Assembly (NCBI GenBank): GCA_036245805.1
Contig: BTRK01000001.1
Span: 23,009,087-23,073,086, forward strand
Reading direction: 5' to 3'
Source: Pristionchus mayeri
Taxonomy: Eukaryota; Nematoda; Chromadorea; Rhabditida; Neodiplogasteridae
Length of the DNA stretch: 64,000 nucleotides
Positions 46,521 to 59,185 of the stretch are shown piece after piece (within the stretch, counting starts at the first letter, position 1; every line of letters starts with the position of its first letter). The notes under the pieces were generated by a model. That model did no database searches and had not been told where the DNA came from. It saw only the letters and a program-made list of their open reading frames with translations. The position numbers and the translations under genes are program-made.

Positions 46521-48559
46521 ATTTAAATTAAATGGAATAACATGCACAAGCACGGTAATTACGCACAAATTCCCAGAGCTGAGTTAAGTATGGATCATAC
46601 CGGACTTTGAAATATGTATGAAGGATATAAAAAGAAGGGAAAATGAATAGGGAGAGAGTAGAAGGTGCAGATAGGAATGGAATTAATGGCAATATTGAAG
46701 CCTCTTCCACTTTCTACTGCGATTGAATTTGACTATGAGATCCTTTTAATCCATTCCGTTACGGATTAACAAAAGATAAATATTTCAGAGTGAGCATACA
46801 TTTGAATGCAATAGATGGTTGCATGACAGTGTGAGTGAGCGATAGATGAGGATACTGTGGGCAACGCATAAGATTGTGCGATGATTTTGGAATAGAATCA
46901 TCGAAACTGATGAAACGAAGGAAGTGCTCAGTATAAATAGGGATGTGTCATACAAGGAATTGGTCGTTGTTGGGGGATCAGTGATCTTCCCTCGGTCTCG
47001 CACTTGATCTCTACCAGTGCTTCACTGATCTGTCTACGTAACTGCCTTTGAAGAGCACGTGAATGGAAGAAGAGGAAGAAGGAGTCAAATGGAGTGAGGG
47101 GGAGGGTATGGATAGAGCAATGAAACAAGGAGAAATAGAGCGAATGAGTGAGTGATCCACCAGAGATCATCCGATCAGAGGACGACGAGAAAGAAACAAT
47201 GAAGGTGAAACTACGATGAACTCAGAATGTGAAGGAGTGATGTTTCATTATGATTCATACGTCGTAACTGTAGATTATTCCCTGATTAGGCAGATCATTG
47301 AGGGAAAGAAAAGAAATCAGCTGAGCAGTCGAAGGGAGAGAGTACTCAATGGGAGAGAGGGACGAGAAGAGATAGATGCACTGAATGGGAGAATAACCCC
47401 GAGGGGAGAAAGAGAGATCAACCTGGACAAGATTGGAGAAGAAGAGAGAGAATATGGAAGTGCTCCAAAGATCAATTGTAATCTGCACGATGAGATTACG
47501 CTGATAATTAATAGATAAATGCGCAATCAATTAATTCTGCTAAAGAGAAGAATGTAGGAGGAGGAAGTTCATTCGAAAGAGAAGGATGGACGATCAGAGA
47601 GGAAACATCGCTGGAAGTGTCTGCACATCCTGATAAGACAGGAGGAAGAGGATCGATCAGAGCCCATCCTTATCTGCCAATGTGACCGATTTGTCTACGC
47701 TGCAAATATGTGTAGACACAAAAGGAGAACACATGGGATGGAAAACTACATACATTTATGCATATTTTATGCCTTTACAAAAATAAGAATCGATTCAAAA
47801 TATTTTTTTAATAAAAAAAGAATAAATTCAAAAAATATATTTTTGTATTTTATGAATATGACCCAAAAACCTTTCGAACTTTAAATAAATACAGTAAGAA
47901 TTTTGCAGTAAAACTTTCGTTTGAAATTTCAAACACCTTTTCCTCGTAATTTAGCTTGTATTTCGCGTGTGCCGATGTTCCTCTCTCGAGACAGTTCACA
48001 AAATAGTCCCTCTATCCGTCTCTATCCTCTTCTTCTTTCCCATTCCCTCTACTCTTGAGTCAACACTTTCTACTACTCTTTGTCGTTACATGTTGAGCTG
48101 ATTCATCTCGTTATCTGGCGTTTTGTATTTTCTTATTTTTGCTCACTATACTTGTTTGATTATAGTTAAATTAGACGCGGAACGGTTCACATTATATATC
48201 TTTTTTCATTGGTTGAATACTAGCGAAGAACCGAATCACCCAACCACGTAGGAGTGTACTCCCCTATCAATCCCCTAGATATCAATGTACCGATGCAGTT
48301 CCCTCTAAACGTACGCTCATTTGTTGCCAAGTTTCTTGCATAGTTTTCTTTTTGTTTTCAAAACCGTGCACTTATTCTGATAGATTTTACTCTACGTCTT
48401 CTTCCCTCCCAGATGCACATGTTGCTTTAGGACTGAAGCTCTACTGTGCGCGTTGTGTAGTAAACCCCTATTTCGGGATCTTTCGTGTCTTCCATTGAGT
48501 CAGTCCTTCCCCTTAGTTTATTCTTTCTCTTTCAGGTCCCTTCCCTTTCTTTAGCCGGG
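46521..48559. other. Intergenic, no convincing gene
   Basis: A minus-strand frame at 46928-47170 contains LQRQLRRQISEALV, faintly like the cytoplasmic loop of STR-type chemoreceptors, but no 7TM context could be assembled. 47740-47900 is strongly AT-rich. 48170-48480 is the probable upstream region of the MBOAT gene. Confidence 0.4.
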
Positions 48560-51359
48560 ATGCCCGGTGTCAACACTTTCAATGGAGGGAGCGTCGTCCT
48601 CCAAGGGGTGGCTGACCTCATCGGAGTCACTGTAGATCGAGTGAGTGCATTTGCACCTAATTCAAGGTCAATGTCTGATATCTGTACAAAGCGTGTCTTG
48701 ATCTCGATCTCACGTTGGCAGATGATTTCCCTTGTAACTCCTCTCGATTGCAGATCAACTTTGTAACATGCATGTTCCTCTCCATTCCTCTTGCAATGGT
48801 CTATCATCGTCATCTGGGCGAGGCATCAGTTCTCACGAGGAAGATCTACCCTCTCATGATCGGACTCGCCTATTGCTTCTTCTGCTTCGGATGGTAAGAT
48901 ATCCAGATGGATCAATAGAAAGTATGGACTGAGTATCATCCGAGTTTTCACTGAATTACGGTGATAATCAGATGATTAAGGGCGACTAAGCACCTCCTTG
49001 CGAACGCCCTCACTTGCTACGTCCTCATGCATGTCTCCCCCACTCAATACATCCACAAGTGAGTTCACTGAAGAGGGAATACAACAACTGGAAACACCGA
49101 CGACTCGTCCCTGCCTGGATCATTGATAAGGAATGGTGTTGCAGGATTATCTTCATCTTCTCGATGTCATATCTCACATGGGTACACTTCTACCGATGGA
49201 TTTACCTCGACTTCTTCTGCATTGACCTCACTGGTATCGTTCATTTCTTGATACATTATAATCAGATATTGATCCTGTAATTCAAATAAATAATTGAGTT
49301 GTTTACCCATGAAGAGCTGAGATGAAAATAATAAGTACTATCTCGTGCAGGCCCCTTCATGATCTTGGTGCAACGAGTGACTACTCTGGCCTTCTCTCTC
49401 CATGATGGAAGAGTGAAGAAGGAAGAAGAATTGACTCCCAGTCAGAAGAGAGAAGCTATCAGGTACACTCACATTACTTGTTTTAATTGGTTCACTTTTT
49501 GTAAACTAACTTCAAAATGTAGACTGCACACGACTGCACCACTAACTAACTAGTCCCGTGCGTAACTACTGTAGTGGTAGAGAGGTAGTGCATTGCAGTG
49601 AGGTGCCCGAGGTTCTCTCCTATCTGTCCTATCTCTTCCACTTCCAAGCAGTCCTCACTGGACCTCTCACCTCCTACACCGATTACATGCATCTAGTCGA
49701 GAAGACTCATGTAGCCATCGATGCCAAGGGAAAGGTCAGCCACCACCCGTCCTACCTGCACTCTTTCTACACCTTTTATATCGTTTGAAACGTTATTTAT
49801 GAGTAGAAAACGTATGGCAATGTTATTCAGAAGCCAGACCCTTCAAGTGAGGCGTGGACTAAGATCAGGACTTCTCTCTTCTTCATGGCCATCGTCGCCC
49901 TCGTCGAACCCCATTTCCCCATCGCGGATTTGGAGAGGACCGATCTGAGTGTGCTCAATTGGTTAGTATCATTACTGCACGGAGATGAATTCATTGGATA
50001 GGGTTGAGTACGTCATTCGACGTTAGTTCTCGGGTATTGGATCAATTGAGATCTTCAAAATGGAGTATGAATCTTTCTTGTTTCTCAGGGTGCTTCTCTT
50101 CCAGTGGACGATCGCTCTGCAACGACCTCAGTACTACTTTGCCTGGTATCTCGGTGAGTGTCCTTCCTTCATCGCATTCTTCTTGATCAATTTTTATTAT
50201 CAAAAAATTGTGGAATGCATTGATATCTGTTTTAATTGCTAGCTGACGGAATCTACAATCTCTCTGGCTTCGGCTTCAACGGATTCGACGAGAAGGGAGA
50301 GGCGAAGTGGGATCTCGCCACGAATGTCTACGTATACAAGTTTGAGGTATACAATAACTACTGCTCTCTTTAATCGTAGTATGAGTGAGATGATGACCAT
50401 GGAGTGAATTGTTGATTGCAGATGGCGCAATCCTTCAAGGAGGCCCTCGATGCGTGGAATGTAGGCACGATGCAATGGTTCAGAAGAGTCGCCTTCGATC
50501 GAGCACCCAAGAAGTTAGATAGATGATGATGATGATTCATAGGTTGTCGTGGATGTGATGGAGAGAAGGAGTGCTATTGGCTGGAGTAGTCTAAGGGATC
50601 GATAATGACTCCTCTGCAGATACCGTACTGTCTCTACGTATCTTCTGTCTGCATGGTGGCACGGTATCTACATGGGATACTACCTCACCTTCCTCACTGG
50701 AGCAGTCCTCACTCTCGGAGGAAAAGGGGCACGCTATTACACTTATAAACCTACCTAATGAGAGCGATAATCTTTAAAATTTTATTGATTGATTGACTAC
50801 AGTACTATCACTGGAAATATAAGAGTGTATTCTCAGTTCCGTCGTTGTCTTCGTTGGCGATTCCTCTCCTCGCCGTCCCTCAAGGCCTTCTACGACGTCG
50901 TCACCTTCATCGGTTAGTGGAAAACAAGGAAGATTAGACAATTGATAGCATTATGCTGTCCGATTACAATATGCGATGATCGTTGTTTGCAGGGACTAAG
51001 TTCTGTTTCTGCTACATGACGTATCCCTTCGCCAGAATGCATTGGGGACCAGGCATCGCATTCTACAAGTGAGAAGAGAGACTGTACATCTATTAGTCAT
51101 TGATCAATCTATGAAGAGCAGTTAACTTGTGAAAATAATATCACTCATGTAAAATAGTCGACTCATATCTATCGTACTTTCTTGTTAGTTGTTTTGCTAG
51201 TTATAGTTAACAGTATTGAGTATATGCTTGATGGTATCTCCTTCTTGCAGACGAATGTACTTCTCCGGCCACATCATCGCCATCTTCTGTGCTGCAGTCC
51301 TCCCCGTTATCCTCCCCCCTCCCAAGGAAGAGAAGAAGAAGGAAGTGAAGGAGGAGTGA
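48560..51359 (+). CDS. MBOAT lysophospholipid acyltransferase (MBOAT1/2 type)
   Basis: Fourteen exons: 48560-48640, 48754-48893, 48981-49058, 49145-49233, 49351-49462, 49599-49734, 49831-49961, 50089-50153, 50243-50346, 50422-50513, 50620-50728, 50837-50912, 50993-51068, 51251-51359; 465 aa. Family landmarks: MSYLTWVHFYRWIYLD, PEVLSYLSYLFHF, GPLTSYTDYM, WNVGTMQWFRR (catalytic Asn) and STYLLSAWWHGIYMGYYLTF with the catalytic His; LSAxWHGxYxGYYLTFLTG is close to human MBOAT1/2. It should re-acylate lysophospholipids in the ER membrane. Many hydrophobic segments; Lys/Glu-rich C-terminal tail. Intron 11 (50729-50836) has no GT; the only phase-compatible donor is GC (ggg|gcacgc), with acceptor tattctcag. 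The start could be earlier: an upstream frame is open to about 48485. Confidence 0.92.
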
Positions 51360-52164
51360 GTAGTCGCATCTCTACCCCCACATAACCATAACACCCTAAC
51401 AATTGTGTATTCATTTGTACAGTCAACCCTACCTCTTTCGGGTCTCATTCACAATAACCAGCCAAATGTTTCAGTTTATACGGCAATTGTTCTCACTCGG
51501 AGTTTGTTAATGTTGATATACATATGTGAAATCCTCTCTTAAAGAGGTATAGTTTTAGATGATCCATGATATGGATATGCGTACTACTGTAAATATGTTG
51601 CAAGTACTCATCGAGATTGTGGTTATCTAGGGGCGCAGTCTCATTCAGCCAATTCATCCCTTTCCATCCAATGGTCGGGCTCGAATCAGACTGACGCTCC
51701 TTTGATAGGCTCCCTATTTACTTCCCTTTCATATCCCAGTACACTGTTGACTTTCCCCTTTCCGGTTTTCACACTCAAGTGTATTCACACCAGTATATGT
51801 GTTCGGTGGGATAAAATGATGAATATGAAGGAGTTGAAATGGAAGCAATCAAGAGTATGATGCGTACCCACTAAACTCTTCCCACACGTGTCCCATACAT
51901 GTTCAATCTCCATTTCGAAGAGGAGATCTCTCCTTCTTCTACTGTTCCTCATTCTCTCATATCGGAGACACTTCGTGGAAGGGAGAGCCTCTTCTCGATT
52001 CCGCATTGGATTTGAGTAATCCGTCTATCTCGATCGGGGATGATCTCTCCTCCCTTCGTAATTGGTTGTCTCTTCATCATTCCATTCCCCATATCAGGGG
52101 TGTCGAGGAAGCGACCCCTTCCCACTTCCATCTACTCATTCTCCTCCATTCCTCCTCTTTAGGT
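51360..52164. other. Intergenic
   Basis: MBOAT 3' flank and upstream region of the Gly/Asn-rich gene. No spliced coding pattern; several short open frames only. Confidence 0.45.
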
Positions 52165-54939
52165 ATGGTAACTCACTGGTTGGGAGTTCTCCTTCTCTCC
52201 ACTCTCGTCTCTTCCCGACTCTTCTATCAACCTTCAGTCAGAGTCGCCAGACAGACTCGTCAGTTGCACTTTACATCTCCTATCCACTCCAAAACTTAGA
52301 TATGAATGTCAAAATTTGCAGTGGTTTCCTCGAATGGAAACGCGGATGGCAAAGCAGACAACGTGACAGTGGATGCTAGTGCGCACCATTTCAAGGCGAG
52401 CAGATGACATCATCATTAGTCAATCGAGAGGGGATTCAGAATGGAGATGGAACGATCGGAATGAATGTGACTTCTACTGGAAATGCGACGAGTGGGAATG
52501 GAAATGCAGCAGGGATTGGGAATACTGCAGAGGGACAAGTGGGCAACAATCGTGAGTCGAGGGGAGGAATCACTGTAGGTCGAGGCATTTGCAGATATCG
52601 GATCCACTGGAAACATCACCGCGACTGGAGGAAACTCGGAGGCAAGTTTGAAATGATTCACTTACGATTTTGACGAAATGAAGATGAACTTAAATGCGAT
52701 GTGAAAGAGGCTTTTGAGGTGTTCTCAAACATCTTCGGAGATATCTACGGAGAGACGATGGCTGTGAACAGCATGCAGCAGGTGGGCACACCACATCGTC
52801 ATTATTTTATACGACGTGAAGCGATTGGTGCATGTGTTATGATGAAGGTGGATCTAGATGGCCAATGACTATTTCTTGAGGGTAAATCCTTCGGGACGGG
52901 CGACACAGCAGTGCAGGCATCGGGCAATGCCAATTTCACCAAGAATGGAGAGATCAGTCCAAGTGGTATGCAGACTGTCATTTCTCCTGCTGGATCCTCA
53001 CTCGTTTGAGTTCATTTGACGGCAAGAGCAGTTTGATCGAATAGAAATGGAAGAATGATCTTTCAATAGTCGGCATTGTTCAGCTTCTGAGAACAACATC
53101 GCAAACGCGGGAGCGACAGGAAGTGACAACTCGGAGGCTGAAGTTTCCTCCAATCAGGTGAGCATTCCTATATCAAGGAACGGATTAATTACTATTTAGA
53201 AATATTATGCAGATCCGTATTAACAATCCTCAATCAGATTCTTACATGGGACCAGCTGATCGCTCAACTGTACGGCCACGCAGCGGGATCGGGAAAGACT
53301 AATGCACAGGCGAATATCGACCTAGGAGCAGGCAGTCAGAACAACGGTGACCTACTCGATTATTGATTGAGGAAGAGAATATGACAATGTTCTGTGAAAT
53401 TCCTTTTCTCTATCATTGCATTCGTTCAGGAATCGAAGTGAATGGGCTCGTCTCTGGCGCTAATCAGAACGGAGGACAAGTGAATGCAGAGGTGGGGACG
53501 GTGATCCCTTCGTAGTCTCACTCAATTTCTCAGGTGGAAGGGAAGGGGTCAATCGATGGATCTGGCCATTCCCTCACAGGAGGAATGAATGGAGCAGTCA
53601 ATGGAACGGGCAATTCCCAGCTGGTCGGAGCCAATAATCTGCAGAGCAATCGAACGGGAACCAACACGAGTCAGCCAATGATCAAGCGAAGTGAAACTCC
53701 CCTTCATTTCAGCCATTTCGGCATTCGGAGATGGGAAGTCGAGTGGAGATGGAGACTCGTCGATCACTCTCAACTCCAACTCATCCGCCAATTCGAACAG
53801 TGGAGTATCGGGACAGATCGACATGCAGAAGTAAGGAAATATAATGAGAATGAGCTGACCCTTTCATTCTTCAGCGCTGCTAACGGAGCGAACAAGAACA
53901 TGACAGTGCAGAATGGACTGCAAGTGAATGACAACAAGGGAGGAACTCGTGAGTCGAGAGGAAAGGGGTTGGAGACGCATTGAGGGATCATTCACTGATC
54001 AGTTTGATTAGAAAAAAATGATACAGAATTCTAAGCAATGATAGTGGGAAAATAAGTTGTCTGCAGTGGCGATTGGCTACGGAGAGATCAAGGGAAACGG
54101 AACTGAGAACTCGAATGCGAATATTGGAGTGAACAGTCAATACGATCAGAATGGACACGCCCAGGTACCCTTCCCCCTCTGATCTTTGATCTCCAATACC
54201 ACAGGTGAACACAACGGGCACTGGAAGTGCCGTCTCGAACAACCAGAACTCGTCCCTCACCATGGAAGGAAATGCACAGATCAGTGGCCCTGATGGAACC
54301 AAATGTGAGAATGGGTCTAGTTCATACAATGGAGGGGACTAAATGGGGATGAATTCGAGCGGGAACAGCGACTGCTAGTGGAAATGTCATGGGCGCCTAC
54401 AACAATCTCACGGGCACTAATCAGGTCTCTTCCCTCCCCTCGAACTCGAACATAATACTTCTTCAGGTCGTCGTAGGAAACAATGGTGCCAATGGAAACG
54501 CCCACATGGAAGCGAATGGAGGAGGTGATCTTTGATCTCTCAGATCGTAAGTCTCTCCATTCATTTCAGGACCTGGCAATTCTGCCGCCGAGACGAAGAC
54601 TGATCTGATCCTCAAGAATGGAAACGAGACTAGAAGTGAGTCATCCCTCCTCCATCAAATGAATCATATCCTTGCCAGCATCATCCGTCTCTGGCTCCGT
54701 CCAAGCAACCGGAGATTCCACCATTGTCAAATCCGTCTCTGATGTATCCGATAACAATGGTATCGATCTTCGTCTCCTACCGTAACCAGAGTGTCGTTGC
54801 AGGAGTGCAGACTATGTCCAACTTTCAGCACGCGGTTTCCTCCTCTAAGGGATCTTCCTCTGCTTCGGCCTCTAACTCTGGCTGGCTGAAGAGGAGAAAG
54901 AGAGCTTCCCTCGGAGTTCTCTTCGATAGAATAGTCTGA
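52165..54939 (+). CDS. Secreted Gly/Asn/Ser-rich low-complexity protein
   Basis: Nineteen exons: 52165-52258, 52322-52395, 52440-52551, 52595-52641, 52710-52781, 52881-52965, 53084-53157, 53238-53346, 53430-53491, 53534-53669, 53713-53830, 53875-53948, 54067-54164, 54205-54304, 54360-54424, 54467-54524, 54570-54635, 54679-54759, 54803-54939; 553 aa. A signal peptide (HWLGVLLLSTLVSS) is followed by about 500 residues dominated by Gly, Asn, Ser, Thr and Ala (for example GNATSGNGNAAGIGN, GTGNSQLVGANN, NNQNSSLTMEGNA) with many N-x-S/T sites. The C-terminus has a dibasic cluster LKRRKRAS that fits furin-type cleavage. There are almost no cysteines. It suggests an extracellular structural or matrix-like protein; no known family recognised. 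Two introns use GC donors (52396 and 52642). AATAAA words lie near 54980 and 55005. Confidence 0.82.
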
Positions 54940-55645
54940 GAACACAAGGGACGGGGCTCATACAGTGTAACACTAATAATAAACAGTGCATCGCAGTTCT
55001 CAGTAATAAAGCTCCTCGTTAGCTCTTCAATTATGTCACTATTGGAGTTTCCTCTCTGTATCCCGCAAGGACCCTCTTCAGGAGTAAATTAATCCCGGTG
55101 GCACAAACGTCGTTGAATGTCTAATATCTGATCTGTGTAGACCTTTGATGATGAGTAACTCATTACCAACATCTGAACTCTCCTAATTTGCAATCAGTGG
55201 TACTTCAATGAATATTCACTTCTTGTCACTCCCATTCCTACCCCATTTCATCCTTACTTCTCACGTCCTTTTCGAAACATCTTCATACAGGTTCCTCACA
55301 TTACTCTATTTCTATTCCTGGAAGTCTTCTCAGCTTTGACCTTGTACGGTATAAGTTATACCTTCGAATCACGCTACTTCTCCTGTTCATTCATAACAGT
55401 GAAATACAATTATTTCCCGGGTGCAGCTACAATTTGGAGAGGGGCGAAATCTTAGCATCTCCTATCCTATTTGCTTCGCCAGTTTTATGTAGTCACCACT
55501 CAGAGTAGCCATTTAAAATAGTCGTCCAAAATACTGGGTTCGTCTAATTCATATGTTGCATTTCTGTTTCCACTCCGTCGTTATATGCGCCATTCAGTCT
55601 GATCTTTTCCACTGGAACTTCCTCCTTCAGTTATCTCCTTCATCG
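54940..55645. other. Intergenic
   Basis: 3' flank of the Gly/Asn-rich gene and promoter region of the chemoreceptor gene. Nothing else recognised. Confidence 0.45.
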
Positions 55646-57013
55646 ATGGGCCATGCAGAATGGGTGAGCGTGATGGAGTCACTCGAAGTGTCCCTCTCTC
55701 TTCCCTCCATCCTCCTTCTTCTCTACCTCATCTTCTCCAGCTCCAGATTCCACCTCAACTTTAGGTATCCCAATTCCATATCAGGAGGGATACTCAATTT
55801 CAGGATTCTCCTGTCCATTCTTTGTCTTGCGTTTCTCGTCTATGACTCAGCGCGACTCACTCTCCTCATCTTCACTTTCATATCTGGTCAGTATCCACCT
55901 TCTAAATCAATCGATATTCTCTCTGGTAGATCACGAGGTTCCTCCCCGAGTGTACGTAGCCACTTCCTCCACTTTCGGAGCTGCTTCAGTCGCATATTCT
56001 GCATCTTTCTCGATTCTCGGAGCTGAGAGATGCTATGCCACTTATCTGTGCGATTTCCCACCTTAGAGTTATAGTTCTCTCCCATCTTCCTATTCACAAG
56101 ATAGCTTCAATGCATCCTTCAGAGTGCACGACTACGAGAGTAAGAATGGGAAGGTGTCTCGATTGGTGACTGTCGTCCTTGCCGTGAGTCCCCCCCCCCC
56201 CACCTCCCCTCCTCCCCATTCTTCTTCAGATTTGCAACATCTCAGTGCCCATCCTCATCGTCTCTTCCTTCAGGGGATCGATGATGGCAGGCACGATAGC
56301 TGTTCTGATTGAGTCTCTCCTCCTCCTCTTCGTCAGTTCCTTCCCCTCCCTCCTTCACCCTCTCCCTTTCAGCTCTCCTTCAGTGTCTACAGACTAAACT
56401 ACCGACTGCGAGACATTCTCAGTAGACTCACCAAAAAATTCCAAGTGGCAGAGAATATTGAGGTATGCGATGGAAAGATCCACTTCGTAGTGTCGAATGT
56501 CTCGATGATCAAACCAATTCTATTTGAGGCCTCGTCAACTCTTCTTCTCATCTCTCTAGTGTGGCTCTCGTTAGAGGTATCCCCTGTCTGCCCCTTCGAT
56601 TCATAAGTGATCTCTTAGAACTCAAGTGTTAAAATGAACAACGTTAATAAGGATGTTTGCACGAAGGATGATGGATGATCATCCTCTTCTTCATTTTAAT
56701 CCGAATTTCTCTCAATTGCTCATCAGATTCCTTCGCTTGTCTGTCTCATTCTCATCCTCTCCTTCGACTTCCAACCACGAACTCCTCCCTACTCCCTCCT
56801 CACGAACATCTACTTCCTGGTCAGTAATTGATGGGTGATAGAAAGAGAAGGTGAACCTCAGTGCAATGCAACGTACACTCTGCTCTTCCCATGGATATTT
56901 ATCATTAGAGTACCCAACTACAGGCGAGTTTAGTCTTCGAATAAATGAAGAATTGGGATATCCAGGAAGATCCTCCGTGGATGGATCAATTGGAGAGAGA
57001 AGGAGAGAAGTGA
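55646..57013 (+). CDS. Seven-transmembrane chemoreceptor (SRA/SRAB/SRE-like)
   Basis: Nine exons: 55646-55764, 55804-55886, 55930-56047, 56123-56183, 56230-56331, 56373-56576, 56727-56819, 56862-56927, 56966-57013; 297 aa. Seven hydrophobic segments can be assigned: LPSILLLLYLIFSS; ILCLAFLVYDSARLTLLIF; YVATSSTFGAASVAYSASFS; RLVTVVLAICNISVPILIVS; MAGTIAVLIESLLLLFL; ASSTLLLISLVWLSLEIPSL; NATYTLLFPWIFIIRV. After TM3 it has ERCYATYL...DYE and before TM6 LSRLTKKFQVAEN, both typical of nematode SRA/SRAB/SRE receptors. A short acidic tail follows (EDPPWMDQLEREGEK). It probably acts in sensory-neuron cilia. Exon 6 is read through a possible donor at 56463; otherwise TM6 would be lost. Confidence 0.82.
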
Positions 57014-57630
57014 CGAGGAGAAGAGGGAGAAGAAGAAGAATGAGGATGAAGCGTACTTCCATCGAATGAATCAGCAATGGGGATCAGTGATGAGAAGAAG
57101 CAGATCGCTCTCACTCCCGAAGAGACAATGAATCCGACATCGGCTGCCTCGATATTTAGTTGTGATTAGGATGCATAATACCTACGCATAAACTAATTTA
57201 TATGTGTATTTATGCAAGGATATCCACTCAGAGTACCTAGCCCAGTGCAGCAGGAGAAGGAAAGACAGCCACTGCCCAGTCTTATTGTTGCCCTTTGGCC
57301 AGAGTACCGTAATGAACTGTATTCTTCCAGATATTCAGAGGAAGCATATTGACTGAATAAAAAATATTTTTAATATCTCACAAGGAATTCGATCAACGTC
57401 TCGGCTCATGGCAGTTTAGTGCAGAGAAATCATATTTGGCGGATATAGGAGTGATGCAGAATGACTAGACGAAGGATTGTGATGGAGAGAGGGAAACACG
57501 GATCAGATCACCGGAATAGAGAGGATGTCAAGGAAAGAGGAAAGAATAAGAAGAAGCTCTGAGTGATGAGTGGAGGAAGGGAGGAGGAACTCCCTCACCG
57601 GGCAAGAATAAAGAATGAATGTACACGAGA
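57014..57630. other. Intergenic between convergent genes
   Basis: 3' ends of the chemoreceptor (+) and stomatin (-) meet here. No gene seen. Confidence 0.45.
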
Positions 57631-59185
57631 TCAGCTCATTTTGTCCACTAATTTGGGTGTGGAAGCAGAGGAAGAAGAGGAGGAAGGGAGGAGTCTATGG
57701 AGGAGTTCGATCGGGAATGGGAAGATTATCGTCGAGTTCTTCTCCGCACTGTAATTAGAATTACTGGTTGATGAGAAGTCTTCTGGATATTAACCTGATG
57801 CTGTTGAGTGTCTGGAGGTATCTCAATTGGATGGCGCATGGACTCTCTGCGATGACTTCTGCTGCTTCTCGCAGAGCTCGCGAAGCCTTCTGCTCTCCCT
57901 CCGCTGCTATGACCTGAGAGGAGGAGATAGAAGGAGATCCCATCACTCTAATGATGACTACTTGGAAGGACCGATTATTTCAACTTTGAGTGCTCGCAAT
58001 CCTTCCCTCACCCCGAGTATTGAGTTGGTATTTGACCAGTTTTAGTAGTTTTTTGAGGATAGATCCTCTTCATTTGCCCCTCCCTTCCCTCACCTTCGCT
58101 CCAGCTTCCCTGGTCGCTTCTGCCTCTGCAGCCATCGCCCTCTGCAGTTGCACTGGCAGTCGCACGTCTTTCACCTGAGAAACGAGCACGAATTACAATG
58201 CAATAAAAGTTTTGTGAGGGAAGTGCATGGAAGCGAAAAGGCAAACCTCGACCCTCTCTACTTTGACTCCCCACGGATCAGTTGCCTCGTCGAGAGTGGA
58301 CTGGAATAGTGATTGGATGAGAACTGAATACTCAATAGAAATATAACGGCCCTTGTTTAGATTAGTTCCTCAACAGTCTTTCAATTATCGTTCTTTTTTA
58401 TCTTTCTCACCTGCATTTGATGGGAGATATTCTCTCGATCTGAGAGCATCTCAGCGAGAGTTCGTGTTCCTGAATCAGGTATTACTCATTGATAGCACTT
58501 CCCATCTCTTGTTACAATTCTCAGCCCGACGACTCTCTTTCATCGAATGAACATCATACCGAGGATGTTTCTGAGTGTCGTCTGCGCGAGTAGCTTAGTC
58601 GACCGACTCGCGTCCTCCACGTTCGTCACTACAATTATGCATTTCATCAGCTGTTTTCATCCTCCCATCTAGATATTTCCCAGCTGACTTGCCTGATACG
58701 GTAGCATTGGATATCCTGAAGTAGACTACTGCATCCACTGCCACTGTCACTGAGTCTTTAGAGAGAATCTGAAAGCAGATCATTCGATTCCCGAATCTTC
58801 ATCGCAAGGAAGATTGATTCTACCTCTTGTGGAGGGACGTCGAATGAGACTACTCGCAAGTCCACTTTCTTGTACGAATCAATGCATGGAATGATGAAGA
58901 AGATACCTGAGAAGGGAGTGGTCAATGAATGGGGGGAGGAGGGAGATCACTTACCCGGTCCCCTCGCTCCTCCCGGTAACAATCGACCCAATCGAAAGAT
59001 GACTGCTCGTTCGTACTCTTGCACTACCTGAAAGGAAAGAATGGATGAAGAAGTGAATGGAGAGAGGAATGGGCAGCTCACTTTGATGCATAGACAGGCA
59101 GAGAGAGGAAGAGTGAAGAACACGAGGATGTAGGAGAGGATGGTGAGGATCCACGAGCAGATGGAGTACTCCCCCAGGGTACTCG
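57631..59185 (-). CDS. Stomatin-like band 7 protein (5' exon not found)
   Basis: Exons 59185-59082, 59027-58955, 58906-58824, 58768-58693, 58628-58560, 58469-58411, 58300-58247, 58174-58094, 57913-57795, 57748-57631; about 278 aa from the first exon found. Landmarks: membrane hairpin ([20 protein letters not shown]), [125 protein letters not shown]. It is the conserved core of nematode stomatins (UNC-1, UNC-24, MEC-2, STO), which scaffold ion channels at the inner plasma membrane. The first exon starts in mid-codon (one base pending), so a short N-terminal exon lies upstream. Intron 4 (58692 downward) uses a GC donor in the ideal context g|gcaagt. Confidence 0.92.

Noticed and set aside
46928..47170. 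Minus-strand STR-like chemoreceptor exon
   Set aside because: Only one short loop-like motif; no neighbouring transmembrane exons with consistent phase.
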